From assembly GCA_003313425.1 (NCBI GenBank), contig NHZP01000002.1, positions 2,046,001 to 2,110,000 on the forward strand: a DNA stretch of 64,000 nucleotides. The letters run 5' to 3'. Each line of letters opens with the position of its first letter. The stretch's first letter is position 1. This document shows, one piece after another, positions 43,243 to 53,413 of this stretch. The notes under the pieces are model-generated. The model searched no databases, was not told the DNA's origin, and saw nothing but the letters and a program-made list of their open reading frames with translations. Position numbers and translations under genes: made by a program. The stretch comes from Pseudopyrenochaeta lycopersici. Its lineage: Eukaryota; Ascomycota; Dothideomycetes; Pleosporales; Pseudopyrenochaetaceae.

Positions 43243-45087
43243 TTATCGGACAGACTCAATAATTGATATGTCATCCACCGCATCCTCATCCAAGTCGTGA
43301 TGAATGACCTTTTTGAGTCCATTGTCGATTTGGACTGCGCCAACGTGCTCGTTCGGGACCCAGATCAACTGAATGATGCCGAACACAGCTATGAGCCCGA
43401 GACCGAACCAGGCTGCCGCAGATCCTCCAAGCGAATAAACAAGTCCAATAAGTGGCGACGAAATTGTTCTTGCCAGACAACACGCCGACATTGCGACGCC
43501 GTTGACGCGGCCAAGCACAAGTGGTGAAGGCACAGCGTTCTTCATCAGAATGAGAGCGCATGGGAACACAATGATACTGTAGAATGCCTGCAACACCAGC
43601 GATACGTAAATGCCAGGAGTTTCAAGCTCGTGCGGTAAAGCGCTAACGAACGGGACAATGATGTATGTTGTGGGATACAGAATGATCATCCAGATGAAGG
43701 ACTTCCAGACGCCAACCCACTGCACAAAGATGGGGAAGACGAACCCCTGGATGAAGAGCGTGATGAAGCCATTGATGATAAGAAAAGTGCCAACATCATG
43801 CAGAGTCATGCCAAGGCCACCTTTGAAGTCCAGACCTGACGATTTCGGCAAGTCAAGAATGTACACCGGAAGGATGGAGATGAAGGCCATTTGGTGAAAC
43901 GAGAAGAAGGCCATTGCAAGAATGACCATAAGCACGGTCCTGTTGAATGTACTGCGGGGTTTTGGGCCCGGCTGACCGCGGTAAGGTAGGACATCTTGCT
44001 GGATCCTGATGGAGTGCATAGTTCCAAATGATGAGCGACGAATGTCGAAACGTTGATCAAACGGCACCGGCATGCCTTCTTCCAAGAAAGATGCTCGCTT
44101 ACGGATCTGTCGCATGCTGCCTGCCACAGATATCGAAGCCAGTCGCTCTCGAGTAAAGCTAGCGATGGATCCGCGATGTCGCAGAGACCCAGCCATAGAG
44201 CCACGAACCTCACGATCTCGGTGGTGCGACGTTGGTGGGAGCAGGCGGCTTCTCTCATTAGACTCATTAATTGTATCGAGGTGATCGTGGTAATCGTGAT
44301 GGTCTGCAGTGCCGTTCTCGTCCTCCTTGTCTTCCCTGACGAGGGTCTCCTCAAGGAAAAGCATGCCTTGGATAATGGCCAGTACTATCCCGATGGCTGC
44401 TACTAAGTTAGGCAAAAAATACGGATAGCGTCCAAAAATGCCGTCTTTTGGGAAAAGATGCGGGTAGAAATTCGAAGGTTGAGCGAGATAGCCGCCCAGG
44501 GCTGAGCCAAGGACGGCGCCTAGCGTCCATACAAAGGGCTGTGTTGCGTACGCTCGCGCTGTTTCTGTTAGTGATGACCTTCCGACTGTGGTTTCTACGC
44601 GTTTCACGTACGTTCATGGGCCGGGTTCTTGACCATTTCCGCCACCATAGTTTGCATGATTGCAACATTTCCATTGAGTGCACCGCCAATGAAGCGTGCA
44701 AGCAGCGCGATCCAGTACGTCGGGGCCAATCCAAAGAGAATACTCGACATGGCAACACCAGCCAGGCCAATGAGCGCAACGGGTTTTCGGCCATAGACGT
44801 CCGAGATCATACCCCAGATGGGGGCAGTAATTGCCTCTGCAATGGCATATGCGGAAACCAGTAGTCCAGCATAGAAAGAGGCATCTCGTTTAGGAATGCC
44901 CAAGTCCTGGACCATGTAAAACGAGTAGGCGAGGATGGAGTTGAAGGCGAGTGGCTCGGAGAATCGGCATATTCCTGTCCGGCGGTCAGTAATGGTCCAA
45001 TCACAATGACATCACCGGCCCATTCGACATACCAATTATGATGAGTTGCTTTGTAGGAAACGGCGCGTCCTTGGGGTCGGGAGGCAT
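43243..45087 (-). CDS. MFS transporter, ZIFL/multidrug-like, with His-rich central loop
   Basis: The three exons on the minus strand are 45033-45087, 44612-44974 and 43243-44558; the product is 577 aa. The N-terminus MPPDPKDAPFPTKQLIIIGI leads into FSEPLAFNSILAYSFYMVQ, then the MFS motif-A region GMISDVYGRKPVALIG and the TM4/5 block ARFIGGALNGNVAIMQTM. About 12 TM segments are predicted. The central cytosolic loop is long (about 210-350), contains a His cluster (ADHHDYHDHLD) and Ser/Arg-rich repeats (SMAGSLRHRGSIASFTRERL), and is a plausible phosphorylation target. Related fungal proteins resemble plant ZIFL transporters. The His-rich loop would fit metal sensing (inference). Substrate unknown. 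Confidence 0.88.
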
Positions 45088-46914
45088 GGTGGAGATATTA
45101 CAATTAGAAGCGAGTCGAAGTTGGGGACTTTGGCATAATAAAAGGAGATGGGAATCAAGGTTTTACGGTAGTGAGCGCGGAGGTCAAGCTTATCACGGCG
45201 CTAGGTGAGGACATGCGGGCCGACGTTTCCCCTCCTTCGTGACCTGCACGTCGCCCCACTGTTGTTTCCCGCATCGCGATAAACCTGCCGCAGCCTCGTC
45301 GTGTTCCGTCTTGTTGGATGTACTCACAATCTCGCTTGCTCTGCCGAACCCTATTGCTACAAAACCCCCGGCTGTTTCACCCTTGGGTTTCCTCCACTTG
45401 CAGAATCGCTAGGGGCCGTTGCTGCTTTGGCGCCGTGCTTGTACCATGGTTGTCCTGCTCCGAGGCTTTCACAGCTGGTAAGCCGCTCGACAGAGATTTG
45501 CTTCGACCCCTGTGGTTAGAAACGGTGTAGACTCGCCGCAACTCCCGTGCGTCATGACGAAGAGGGTCTGGCAAGGGTCATTGCCGTTGACGAGGCAAAA
45601 GAACCCTGTCTCGAGCACCAGGTTGTTCACCGTACTTTTCCCACTTTATTACTGTAGCTGGAATGGAGCAATCTTGGATATACAAATCGTCTGTACCGGA
45701 CGTCACGATTGCAGCTTTGACAACCTTGAGGCCCTCGTCTTGCCTGTCCCGTCTTAACCATGCATCTCTCGCTCAATGCGTCAAGTTTACACCATTCTCT
45801 TGTTGAGTCGCCATCAGCGTCCAAGGGTTGAGCAACATGCCAAAACAAGCCGTTATCCGCGGCGTCACAGAGCGTCACGCGGCGCCCTGTACTCCTGTTT
45901 CGTACGCGTGCAAGTGACCGTTGCACTCTCCTGTACTAATCCTTATATTGTTGAGCGATCACGTCGGGCGAATGACGTGCTGAGAACATGACATGCATTC
46001 GCGAGACCTGCTCGCCCTTGTTTGCGGGGTGCTTCACGAGGTCCAATTGCATTGTCAGTTGGCGCCTACCCCGCCACAGAGTCTCACCGGGATGCGTGGG
46101 GAATACAATAATTAAATACCGTGACCATATGCATCCACCCGTCATAGCAGAAGCGAGGGTGAATTTAAAGTCACGTGGGGTCGCGTTGGGCTAAGACTTC
46201 TAGTCGGTATAATCGCTTTACAGGTCAAGCAACCGCCCTTCGTATATCTTGACACCGCCTACAACAATGATGAGTATACTTCTTGCATCGTAAAAGGTTC
46301 ATCTAAGTTTTATTTGGCCAGTAGTCTCATAATTGAAATGCCTAGCCCCAGGTAGGAATCAACAGTTTACCTTCTAATTTCCACCTCGTGCCGTAGACCC
46401 GGCACCCTGGATGGAGGTGCTGATCGGACACCAAATCAATCACCATTGATCGATAGTCGGTTTTTTAATTTACGGGTCCAAAGTCGCAGGTTTTCATCAA
46501 AAATGTCACTTGGATGGGTTTTAACCTCTATTGTCGAGACAACTAACAAACTCAGCCGGCAAAAACGTCACAGTGAGTAAATTATACGACAAAATGTATC
46601 AATGATAGCCTCGAAAATCAAGTGCTGTTGGAGGTAGGTTATGTATCAGAAGATTCAGGCTGCACTCTCTTTTGGTTGAAGGGAATAAAAAAGGCCACAC
46701 GGATGGGAGTGTTAAAGTGCTATGGCGAGAGAAGTTAACATTAACCTGCTCTGATCCCGTCATAGGCAGATTTTTTTTAACTGAACATCGATACCAATGT
46801 TTAAATCTCTCAAGTACTTCCAGGTACAGGTGCTATGCCTGCGCCTAAGTGGGTGCTACACAGATACCAAATTTCAGCAATGTGATTATCTTTCGTTTCC
46901 CGAGTATGTTAGGG
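45088..46914. other. Gene-free 1.8 kb between two MFS genes
   Basis: Only short overlapping open frames were seen. The part 46200-46800 is AT-rich. It contains the promoter of the MFS gene to its left and the 3' region of the one to its right. No transposon domain was recognised. Confidence 0.4.
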
Positions 46915-48784
46915 CTAATGCGTGTTGCGAAAGCCGGCGTTATACGCAAACAGACTCGCGACAATGGCGATGGCTGCGATAACCGTGGATGCTGCAAAAG
47001 CGTACCGAATACCATCATAGTATACCTAGGTTGGGTGTACACTATCAGCAAAATGCCTCCAATAAAAAGCTCGTACCTTTGAATCTACTTACCAGACGGG
47101 CTGTTAGCTGAATGTCAGGAGGTAGGCTGCGCAGTGCTGTCACCGAGTGCCGAATGTCATCAATTATCTAGGCCGTCGATCAATGATATATCAATTGAAA
47201 CGTGTGCAAACATGATTATTTACCTGTTCTTGATTCGGAACGCCGGTGAGAGCGTCAGGCAATCTCCAGTTGAGCGTGTTCTGAACGATGGATGCTGTTA
47301 TTGCAACACCCCATACGCTGCCCAGTGAACGAATGAGATAAACGGTTGACGCAGAGACCGCGTGATCTATGAACATTCAGCAATGCTTCAATCCCTTAGC
47401 GAGAGAACATACCAGAATGGTCAAAAGAAGCCAGAGTGGTGAATAATGTTGCCGGATAAATGATGCCGTGTCCCAAGTTTGCTGGGAATATGAAGACCAT
47501 ATACTTCCAGGTACTATCATAGAAAGATAACGAAGTGACTAGTCCATTTCCTATAGTCATGAGTACTGCACCAATCTTGACTAGTGTGAGTAGCTTGCCC
47601 CATTTGGACATGACAACGCCAGCGATCAGGCCTCCTATTGGGGTAGCAAGTGAGGGGATAGCGAGACGGGCTCCGGCTTTCGTCGCCGAATCCATCAAAA
47701 CCACCTGAAAAAAAAGTGGTAGCATGAACAGGTATGCATATGCTGCTGTGCCCGCACATGTATTCGTGACCTGAATTGAGATCGGATTCCGACCGCGGAG
47801 TTGGCGAAGTGGTATTACGGGAATTGCTGTTGTTCGAGCCTCGACCCAGAAAAAGAGCGCCAATAATACGAAACTGCCGATAAGTGACCCTACTACCCAA
47901 CCGTTACTCCAAGGAAGTTCATTTCCTCCCAGACTCAAACCGACAAGTTGGATTGAGATAGCTGTAACGAGAAGGAAGGCACCAGTAAAATCAACCTTGG
48001 CCTTGATCTCCTTCCATGTGGGATGCATTTCGCTAGGATTCCTCACGACCAGCCATCCAAGGAACAAAGCAACCACAGATGTCGGCACTTGGAGTAAGAA
48101 ACACCATCGCCTGGAACTTGTTAGTCGCGGTACCTCCCACCAGCGATTTCTTGAACGTACCACCCGATAGAGTCAGCAATAGACCCTCCAAATGAAGCAC
48201 CGCATATTGCACCAAAGCCAAACATGCCATTCTGAAGAGCCTGATACATTCCACGTTTCCGAAAGGGAATCATATCAGAGTTTACGATTGTTGCTGAATT
48301 GGCAAGTTAGCGAATTGTGTTACTAATCGTGTTGAACGTTATGTTTACCCATTGTCATCAATCCTCCACCACCAAAACCAGTCAATGCCCTCATAACATT
48401 CACTAGAACAATGTTTGGCGCGAGCCCACATCCTAAACAACCCGCCGCAAATGTGGTGGTTGATACAAAGAAACAGATTCGCCTCCCGAAAATGTCTGAG
48501 AATCGACCGTAGAGTGGTTGGAAAGCTGTGCTAGTAACAAGGTATGAAGTAGTGAGCCAGCTGGCTGTATTCGCAGCGTCAAACTCGGAGCTGATGACCG
48601 CGTATGTAGCCGCTGTAATCGTGCCATCAAAACCATACAAAAAGACATTTATGAAGATAGCAAGCTCTATCCACAGAAATGCGCGAGGTGGAGTCCAGTT
48701 CTCTTCATCTGGCGCCTTGAGGAGCGGTGTATCTTCTCCAGGCTCTAGGACGTGGTTGTATCCCCCTTCACGATCTGTTGCCAT
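46915..48784 (-). CDS. MFS transporter, DHA2/vacuolar basic amino-acid type
   Basis: The six exons on the minus strand are 48349-48784, 48161-48293, 47413-48110, 47224-47366, 47093-47167 and 46915-47025; the product is 531 aa. The start reads MATDREGGYNHVL, then GEDTPLLK (an acidic dileucine-type vacuolar sorting signal). Family motifs are NVFLYGFDGTITAATYAVIS, TAFQPLYGRFSDIFGRR (motif A) and MRALTGFGGGGLMTMATIVN (created across intron 1), then ADSIGWRWCFLLQVP across intron 2. Fourteen TM segments would be expected of DHA2 members. Similarity to Vba/Fnx1-type vacuolar transporters suggests amino-acid movement at the vacuole, though drug export is possible. It is divergent from the arylsulfotransferase gene across 643 bp. 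Confidence 0.9.
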
Positions 48785-49427
48785 TGAGATTTTGGATGAC
48801 CCCGACTATGTGCTAAAAGAAAATCAGCAACCATCTTAACTTTCATATTTGATATTCACGCTGGTACCTGAAAAAGTTTGACTGGGCCTGCAGGGATTAG
48901 GTCACCTCTAGTGCGATTTCACCTTCTGAATGTGCTTTCAGCGTCAATGAAATGGATTTGATGATTCCAAAGATTGGATGATGCTCAGATTTGCTTCGTT
49001 GATTGCTCCGAAACGCAGGTGTCGTTTCCTAGCTATGGTGTGGAGTAAGTTAACCCCCCAGTCCCATTATCGCGCCAGGAACGTCGCTGCCCCACCTCAA
49101 TCGTTATGAGGACGCCCCGATAACGCTATAAGCCAATCGCTGCTTCCATGGCAAAAATGTGGTTGTTAGTCATAAAAAAAGTACCAGCACGCCATTGCCA
49201 TGGAAGTTGACGAGTAGAGATGTCTATTGCGTGGAATAAAGCATGGTAACCCCGCAATTGTCATCATCGCTAACGCAGCTTCTCAACTCTGAAAGTGTGC
49301 TATCATTTTTGATTTCACCAAGACAGTCTTATTCAAAGTACCAAGCCCTAGACAAGGTCAATGTACCCTTCCTTCATCAATATGACCTGGCGTTGCACTA
49401 ACTGTGGAAGCACTACCATCGTCCACC
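48785..49427. promoter_or_regulatory. Divergent promoter between MFS transporter and arylsulfotransferase
   Basis: 643 bp lie between two start codons on opposite strands. A GATAA occurs near 49119-49123 within CCCCGATAACG; GATA sites are used by nitrogen regulators in fungi. That is suggestive only. Confidence 0.4.
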
Positions 49428-51138
49428 ATGAAGTACGCCACGGTAGCTACAATTCTTGCACAGCTTGTTACAGCTGATTGGCAATTCAAAACTCGACCAG
49501 ACTTAGCTCCTCCACGCTTAAATATCACCATCCCATCTGGAAATAAGGTTGAGAAAGGGTACCTCTTCATCGCTCCATTTGCTGGATATCATGACACAAG
49601 CAACCGAACAACATGGTCCTCGTCAAGCTGGACCTTATATCTTTCGTGACGACGGCGATTTGGTCTGGTCTGGGTATGGTATATACTCCATTTGGTCTAC
49701 CAATTTTCAGGCCGGTAGGTGGAATGGCAAGGATGTCCTCTTCAGTTTCGAGGGTGATCACAATCCTGGATATGGACATGGGCACGGCCATACTACAATC
49801 TTGGACCAAAATTACGAGACAATTCGCGAGCTAAGGGCTGGAAATCACAAGCTTACCGATAAGCATGAGTTCCATATCGTGAGCGATGATACGGCTGTTA
49901 TTCAAGTATACCAGCCGGTACCGCGCGATCTGACACCTTGGGGTGCAAGTGAAGAGCAGCAATGGATCGTCAATGCGATTTTTCAAGGTGAATCAAATAT
50001 TGAAAAGAAGACGCCACTAGAGTTAACAATTCCAGAACTAAATATCACCTCTGGCGAGCTCCTTTTTGAATGGGCTAGTCTTGATCATGTCAATCCTGAC
50101 GGTATGTTCAATGTCTTATATATACATCCACTTCGGTCTTGCTAAATTCATTAAGAGGCCATTCTTCCCATTAACCCTGGGCAGGCAGGTTCAGGCTACA
50201 ACTCCTCCGACGCATGGGATTACTTCCACATCAACAGTGTCGACAAGGATTCGAACGGGGATTATATCATCTCTGCTCGCGATGCCTGCTCCGTTCACAA
50301 GGTCAATGGCACCGATGGCTCCATTATCTGGCGCCTGGACGGCAAAAACTCGTCTTTTACTCTAGGCGAGAATGTTACCTTCTGTTTTCAACACCATGCA
50401 CGCTTCCATCCTGAGCTCAAGACCGAAGAAGATGGTACAGACATCGAAATAATATCACTTTACGATAACTCGGCTCATGGGACCGAAGATGGACGAGGTA
50501 ATGAGGTTCATACCGCAGCTACCAGCAGCGGCAAAATCATCAAGCTGAATACTTCTGCTTGGACTGCTGAGCTAATTCAGGGTTTTTATCCGCCTGACAA
50601 CCTCCGCTCCAAGTCCCAGGGCTCCACCCAGCTTCTACCTAACGGAAACGTTCTTGTTAACTGGGGTTCATCCGGTGCTTTGACAGAATATGACTCTCAA
50701 GGCACTGTTCTCTTCCATACCTACTTCGATTCAGATTTCCTGGGGCTCGGTGTTGAAAACTATCGAGGCTTCAGATACAATTGGACCGGGATACCCAGTG
50801 AAGAGCCAGCAATAGTCTCTCACGTAAACAGCCATGGAACCACGATCTATGTTTCTTGGAATGGTGATACAGAGACTAAGTACTGGCGCTTTTACGCTCT
50901 GGCTGGCAAGTACGATATTCGTACTTATCTAGGCCAGGCAGAACGAACGAGTTTCGAGACTACACTTCATTTGCCAAAGAGAAAGATCTCTCGAGTCATT
51001 GCTGAAGCTGTCGATGTAACAGGAAAGGTGTTAAGGCATTCTAGGATTGCGGCTCTAGAGCCTGAGATCTTACCTGCAAAGTCTAGAACGAAGGCTCCAA
51101 CAATTGCTGCCCAGGTTCCGTCGAACATGGAACTTTGA
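49428..51138 (+). pseudogene. Secreted arylsulfotransferase (ASST-type), interrupted by one frameshift
   Basis: The signal peptide (MKYATVATILAQLVTA) and the first strand region (NITIPSGNKVEKGYLFIAPF) read in one frame. The protein then continues in the next frame as HGPRQAGPYIFRDDGDLVWS. The change falls within about 49585-49625 and is too short a gap for an intron. After that the gene is intact through an intron at 50102-50188: GHGHGHTTILD, FEWASLDHVNPDGSGYNSSD, FCFQHHARFHPE, STQLLPNGNVLVNWGSSGAL, and on to SNMEL. These are the beta-propeller blocks of fungal arylsulfotransferase proteins. One inserted base (or two lost) explains the break. It is either a recent pseudogene or a base error. 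A truncated product from the second frame would lack the signal peptide. Confidence 0.8.
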
Positions 51139-51760
51139 GTTTTCGTCACGTTCGAGTTCTGCATGGTAGGATGCAAGGTGGGGAAGAATGCTGGGGTACC
51201 TTAAACCGATATCGATTTAAATTTGGCATCTTAAACTAGAAGAACTGTAAACATTCTCTGTTTGCTGTTGACGCTGAACGAAAAAGCTAGCTACAATAAA
51301 TGACAGCGCATCGTGGTAGGCACGTCAAAACCCCCAATACTTTTATTTTGTCAGATCACTATGCTTGCACATTACCGCAGATCTTCCTCTGATGCGGGTT
51401 CATGTTAATGGTACTTTGTTTCATGAATCATATCTACAAATACACGCAACCGTCTTTACGCTTGAGGCTCCATATCATGGATGTATCCTGTGCTATGATA
51501 ATCTCTGTATTCTCTACGCCCTATTTTAGGGTTCTTTCTCTTTGTAGATGCATTCCATGTCACTAAAACTCTAATACTTCGCTTTGGTGCAGCGGTGGAG
51601 GTGGCTGGATTTCGTCATGCTGGAGATTTAGGTTCAAGGCTGGAACGCTAAATACGCACGGCACACTGCCACTGGAGCAGCTGAAGTTGTACTTTGGCGG
51701 CGATTGTTGAACCAAAAGACCTTGAGTTTGGCTTACCTCGCTTTGGTGACCCTTTAAAGT
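51139..51760. other. 3' regions of convergent genes
   Basis: No gene was seen between the arylsulfotransferase (+) and the F-box gene (-). Confidence 0.4.
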
Positions 51761-52675
51761 CTATAAAGGTGAGACTTGCGATAAAAGCTGTTTTCGAAGA
51801 TGATGAAGCTCAGAGCAGGTGTCATGCTTTGGTTGCATTTTGATCCTTCTAATCGTCTCATGCTTCAATAAGCCAGCGACCTGTCCTTCAAAAACATCAA
51901 ACAAGTCCATAAACTTGATGCCTGTGTTATTGTGTAAAGCAATGTACTTCTCACCCTCCCATGGTGCGAGTCGCATACCCCGGTTCTTATAGAAGAAGCG
52001 GATATGCATGTTGGTGAGTGGTGGTTTCGTGACAAACGTGTCTCTTACACATTTTATAGCGCTCGGATGCCACAATTTGCCGCTCTTATCCTTTAGCCCT
52101 ATAAATTTGAAGCGACGGAGCTGGTAGCGATAACTTAGGTCAGGAAGTTTGGCGCTCGAATACTGTCCGATATCTTTAATGAAGGGGTTCAATAAGACCT
52201 CGTCATCGCTAGTCGATAGACCAAGGAAATCAATCCTCTCTACATGGCCAATATAGCCTTTGGATTTCTTGGTTTCGTGGCAGTGAATAACAAAGTCGAG
52301 GGTATACCGAGACGTTTGGAGAGGCTTTGTTATTATTGACGGTAGAAACAGAGCTTCTCGCAACTGAGCCGAGTCACCGGGGATGCAGGCATCCCAATGC
52401 TTACATACACAGTGACATCTGAGTAGAGTCCGTAGGTCCAGATGAGAGAATATATTTCGGAGAATTTCAACTGGTAAGGCCCCAATCTTCACACGATCGT
52501 TGCGTACTTCCGTTTCTGGTTGGTTCCCTTGCCCAGATCCAAGGTCTTCAGCTCCACCGAACAGTGGCGCTTTGTCGGAAATATCCTTTTGATATTCTTC
52601 AACACCTTGGGCCTCGTTGCATTTCTGGGCCGGACCCCGCAGGTGCAGAAGCTTTGCGATACGTGCACGGCGCAT
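51761..52675 (-). CDS. F-box protein (304 aa)
   Basis: This is a single exon on the minus strand. The F-box lies at about residues 64-100 (IGALPVEILRNIFSHL then CVCKHWDACI), after a polar N-terminal segment of 60 residues. The part behind it (SRYTLDFVIHCHETKKSKGY, RRFKFIGLKDKSGKLWHP, TNMHIRFFYKN) has the beta-rich look of the C-terminal domains in the expanded fungal F-box families. A role as a Skp1-linked adaptor is inferred from the F-box. The exact start is uncertain; ATG 52675 is the first in frame and a shorter form would still keep the F-box. Confidence 0.75.
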   Translation of the reverse strand: MRRARIAKLLHLRGPAQKCNEAQGVEEYQKDISDKAPLFGGAEDLGSGQGNQPETEVRNDRVKIGALPVEILRNIFSHLDLRTLLRCHCVCKHWDACIPGDSAQLREALFLPSIITKPLQTSRYTLDFVIHCHETKKSKGYIGHVERIDFLGLSTSDDEVLLNPFIKDIGQYSSAKLPDLSYRYQLRRFKFIGLKDKSGKLWHPSAIKCVRDTFVTKPPLTNMHIRFFYKNRGMRLAPWEGEKYIALHNNTGIKFMDLFDVFEGQVAGLLKHETIRRIKMQPKHDTCSELHHLRKQLLSQVSPL

Positions 52676-53413
52676 CTTCAGGGTTTCGTAGATATCTCGT
52701 AGCTTTGGTCCTTTCCAGGCACGAAGTGATCACTCAAGGCGCTATGGGAAGGGTATTAGAGAGACGTAGGCAAGTTTGTGTTCTGTGAGTGCGAACTTCT
52801 GCCAACCTGCATTACGTTTGAGACGTGGTTCTTGGCTTGCATTGGGCAAGACCTTGATAAAGAGGATGCCGAGGCGAGAATAAACCCCACCAATCAAAGA
52901 ATCAGTTCTGCTTTAAGGCCGCCTGTCATAGCCATGGCGTACTATTTACACGCCCCCTACACTTTCAGGGGAAGTCTTCTTCGAAAAAATCTCTTTAGTG
53001 AAGCTCTTTTCATACCATTGATCCTGCTTGTGGAATAGAAAGCAGGAAAGAGGAAATATGACGAAAGAAATAACAAGATGCATAAAATTAGGTTGTACTG
53101 CCGACCTGCTTGATTTGGAAAGCGAGTAGACGAAAATACAGGATAAAAAGAAGGCTTGTACCCCTAGGTTCCCGAGCTCTAACATCTGGGTATGGTTCTG
53201 TACTCAAATGTGAATTACGCAGAGATGTAGATCTTAAAAGCGTCTGAAGAACATCAAACGAATTGAGTGATGCACGACATACAAGAACGAAGTAGGTTGA
53301 AGTTGGACAATGAGCCTTCAGCTCTTCCCATACCAATCCTTATAAACCCTGATTGCACTTCTGTGACGATTGCGCCATCAGATAGAAGGTGAAATGCTAT
53401 ATTTCTCAGTATC
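52676..53413. other. Intergenic
   Basis: No gene was recognised. It holds the promoter of the F-box gene (left) and the 3' region of the CysRS gene (right). Confidence 0.4.

Noticed and set aside
49553..49596. Short intron to explain the arylsulfotransferase frame change
   Set aside because: It would remove the conserved YLFIAPF strand and has a poor acceptor; a frameshift explains the data better.
43243..51138. Secondary-metabolite gene cluster
   Set aside because: Two transporters and a sulfotransferase are present, but no synthase, P450, methyltransferase or regulator lies beside them.
51590..51660. GGTTCAAG box resembling a tRNA B box
   Set aside because: No acceptor stem or A box could be placed around it.
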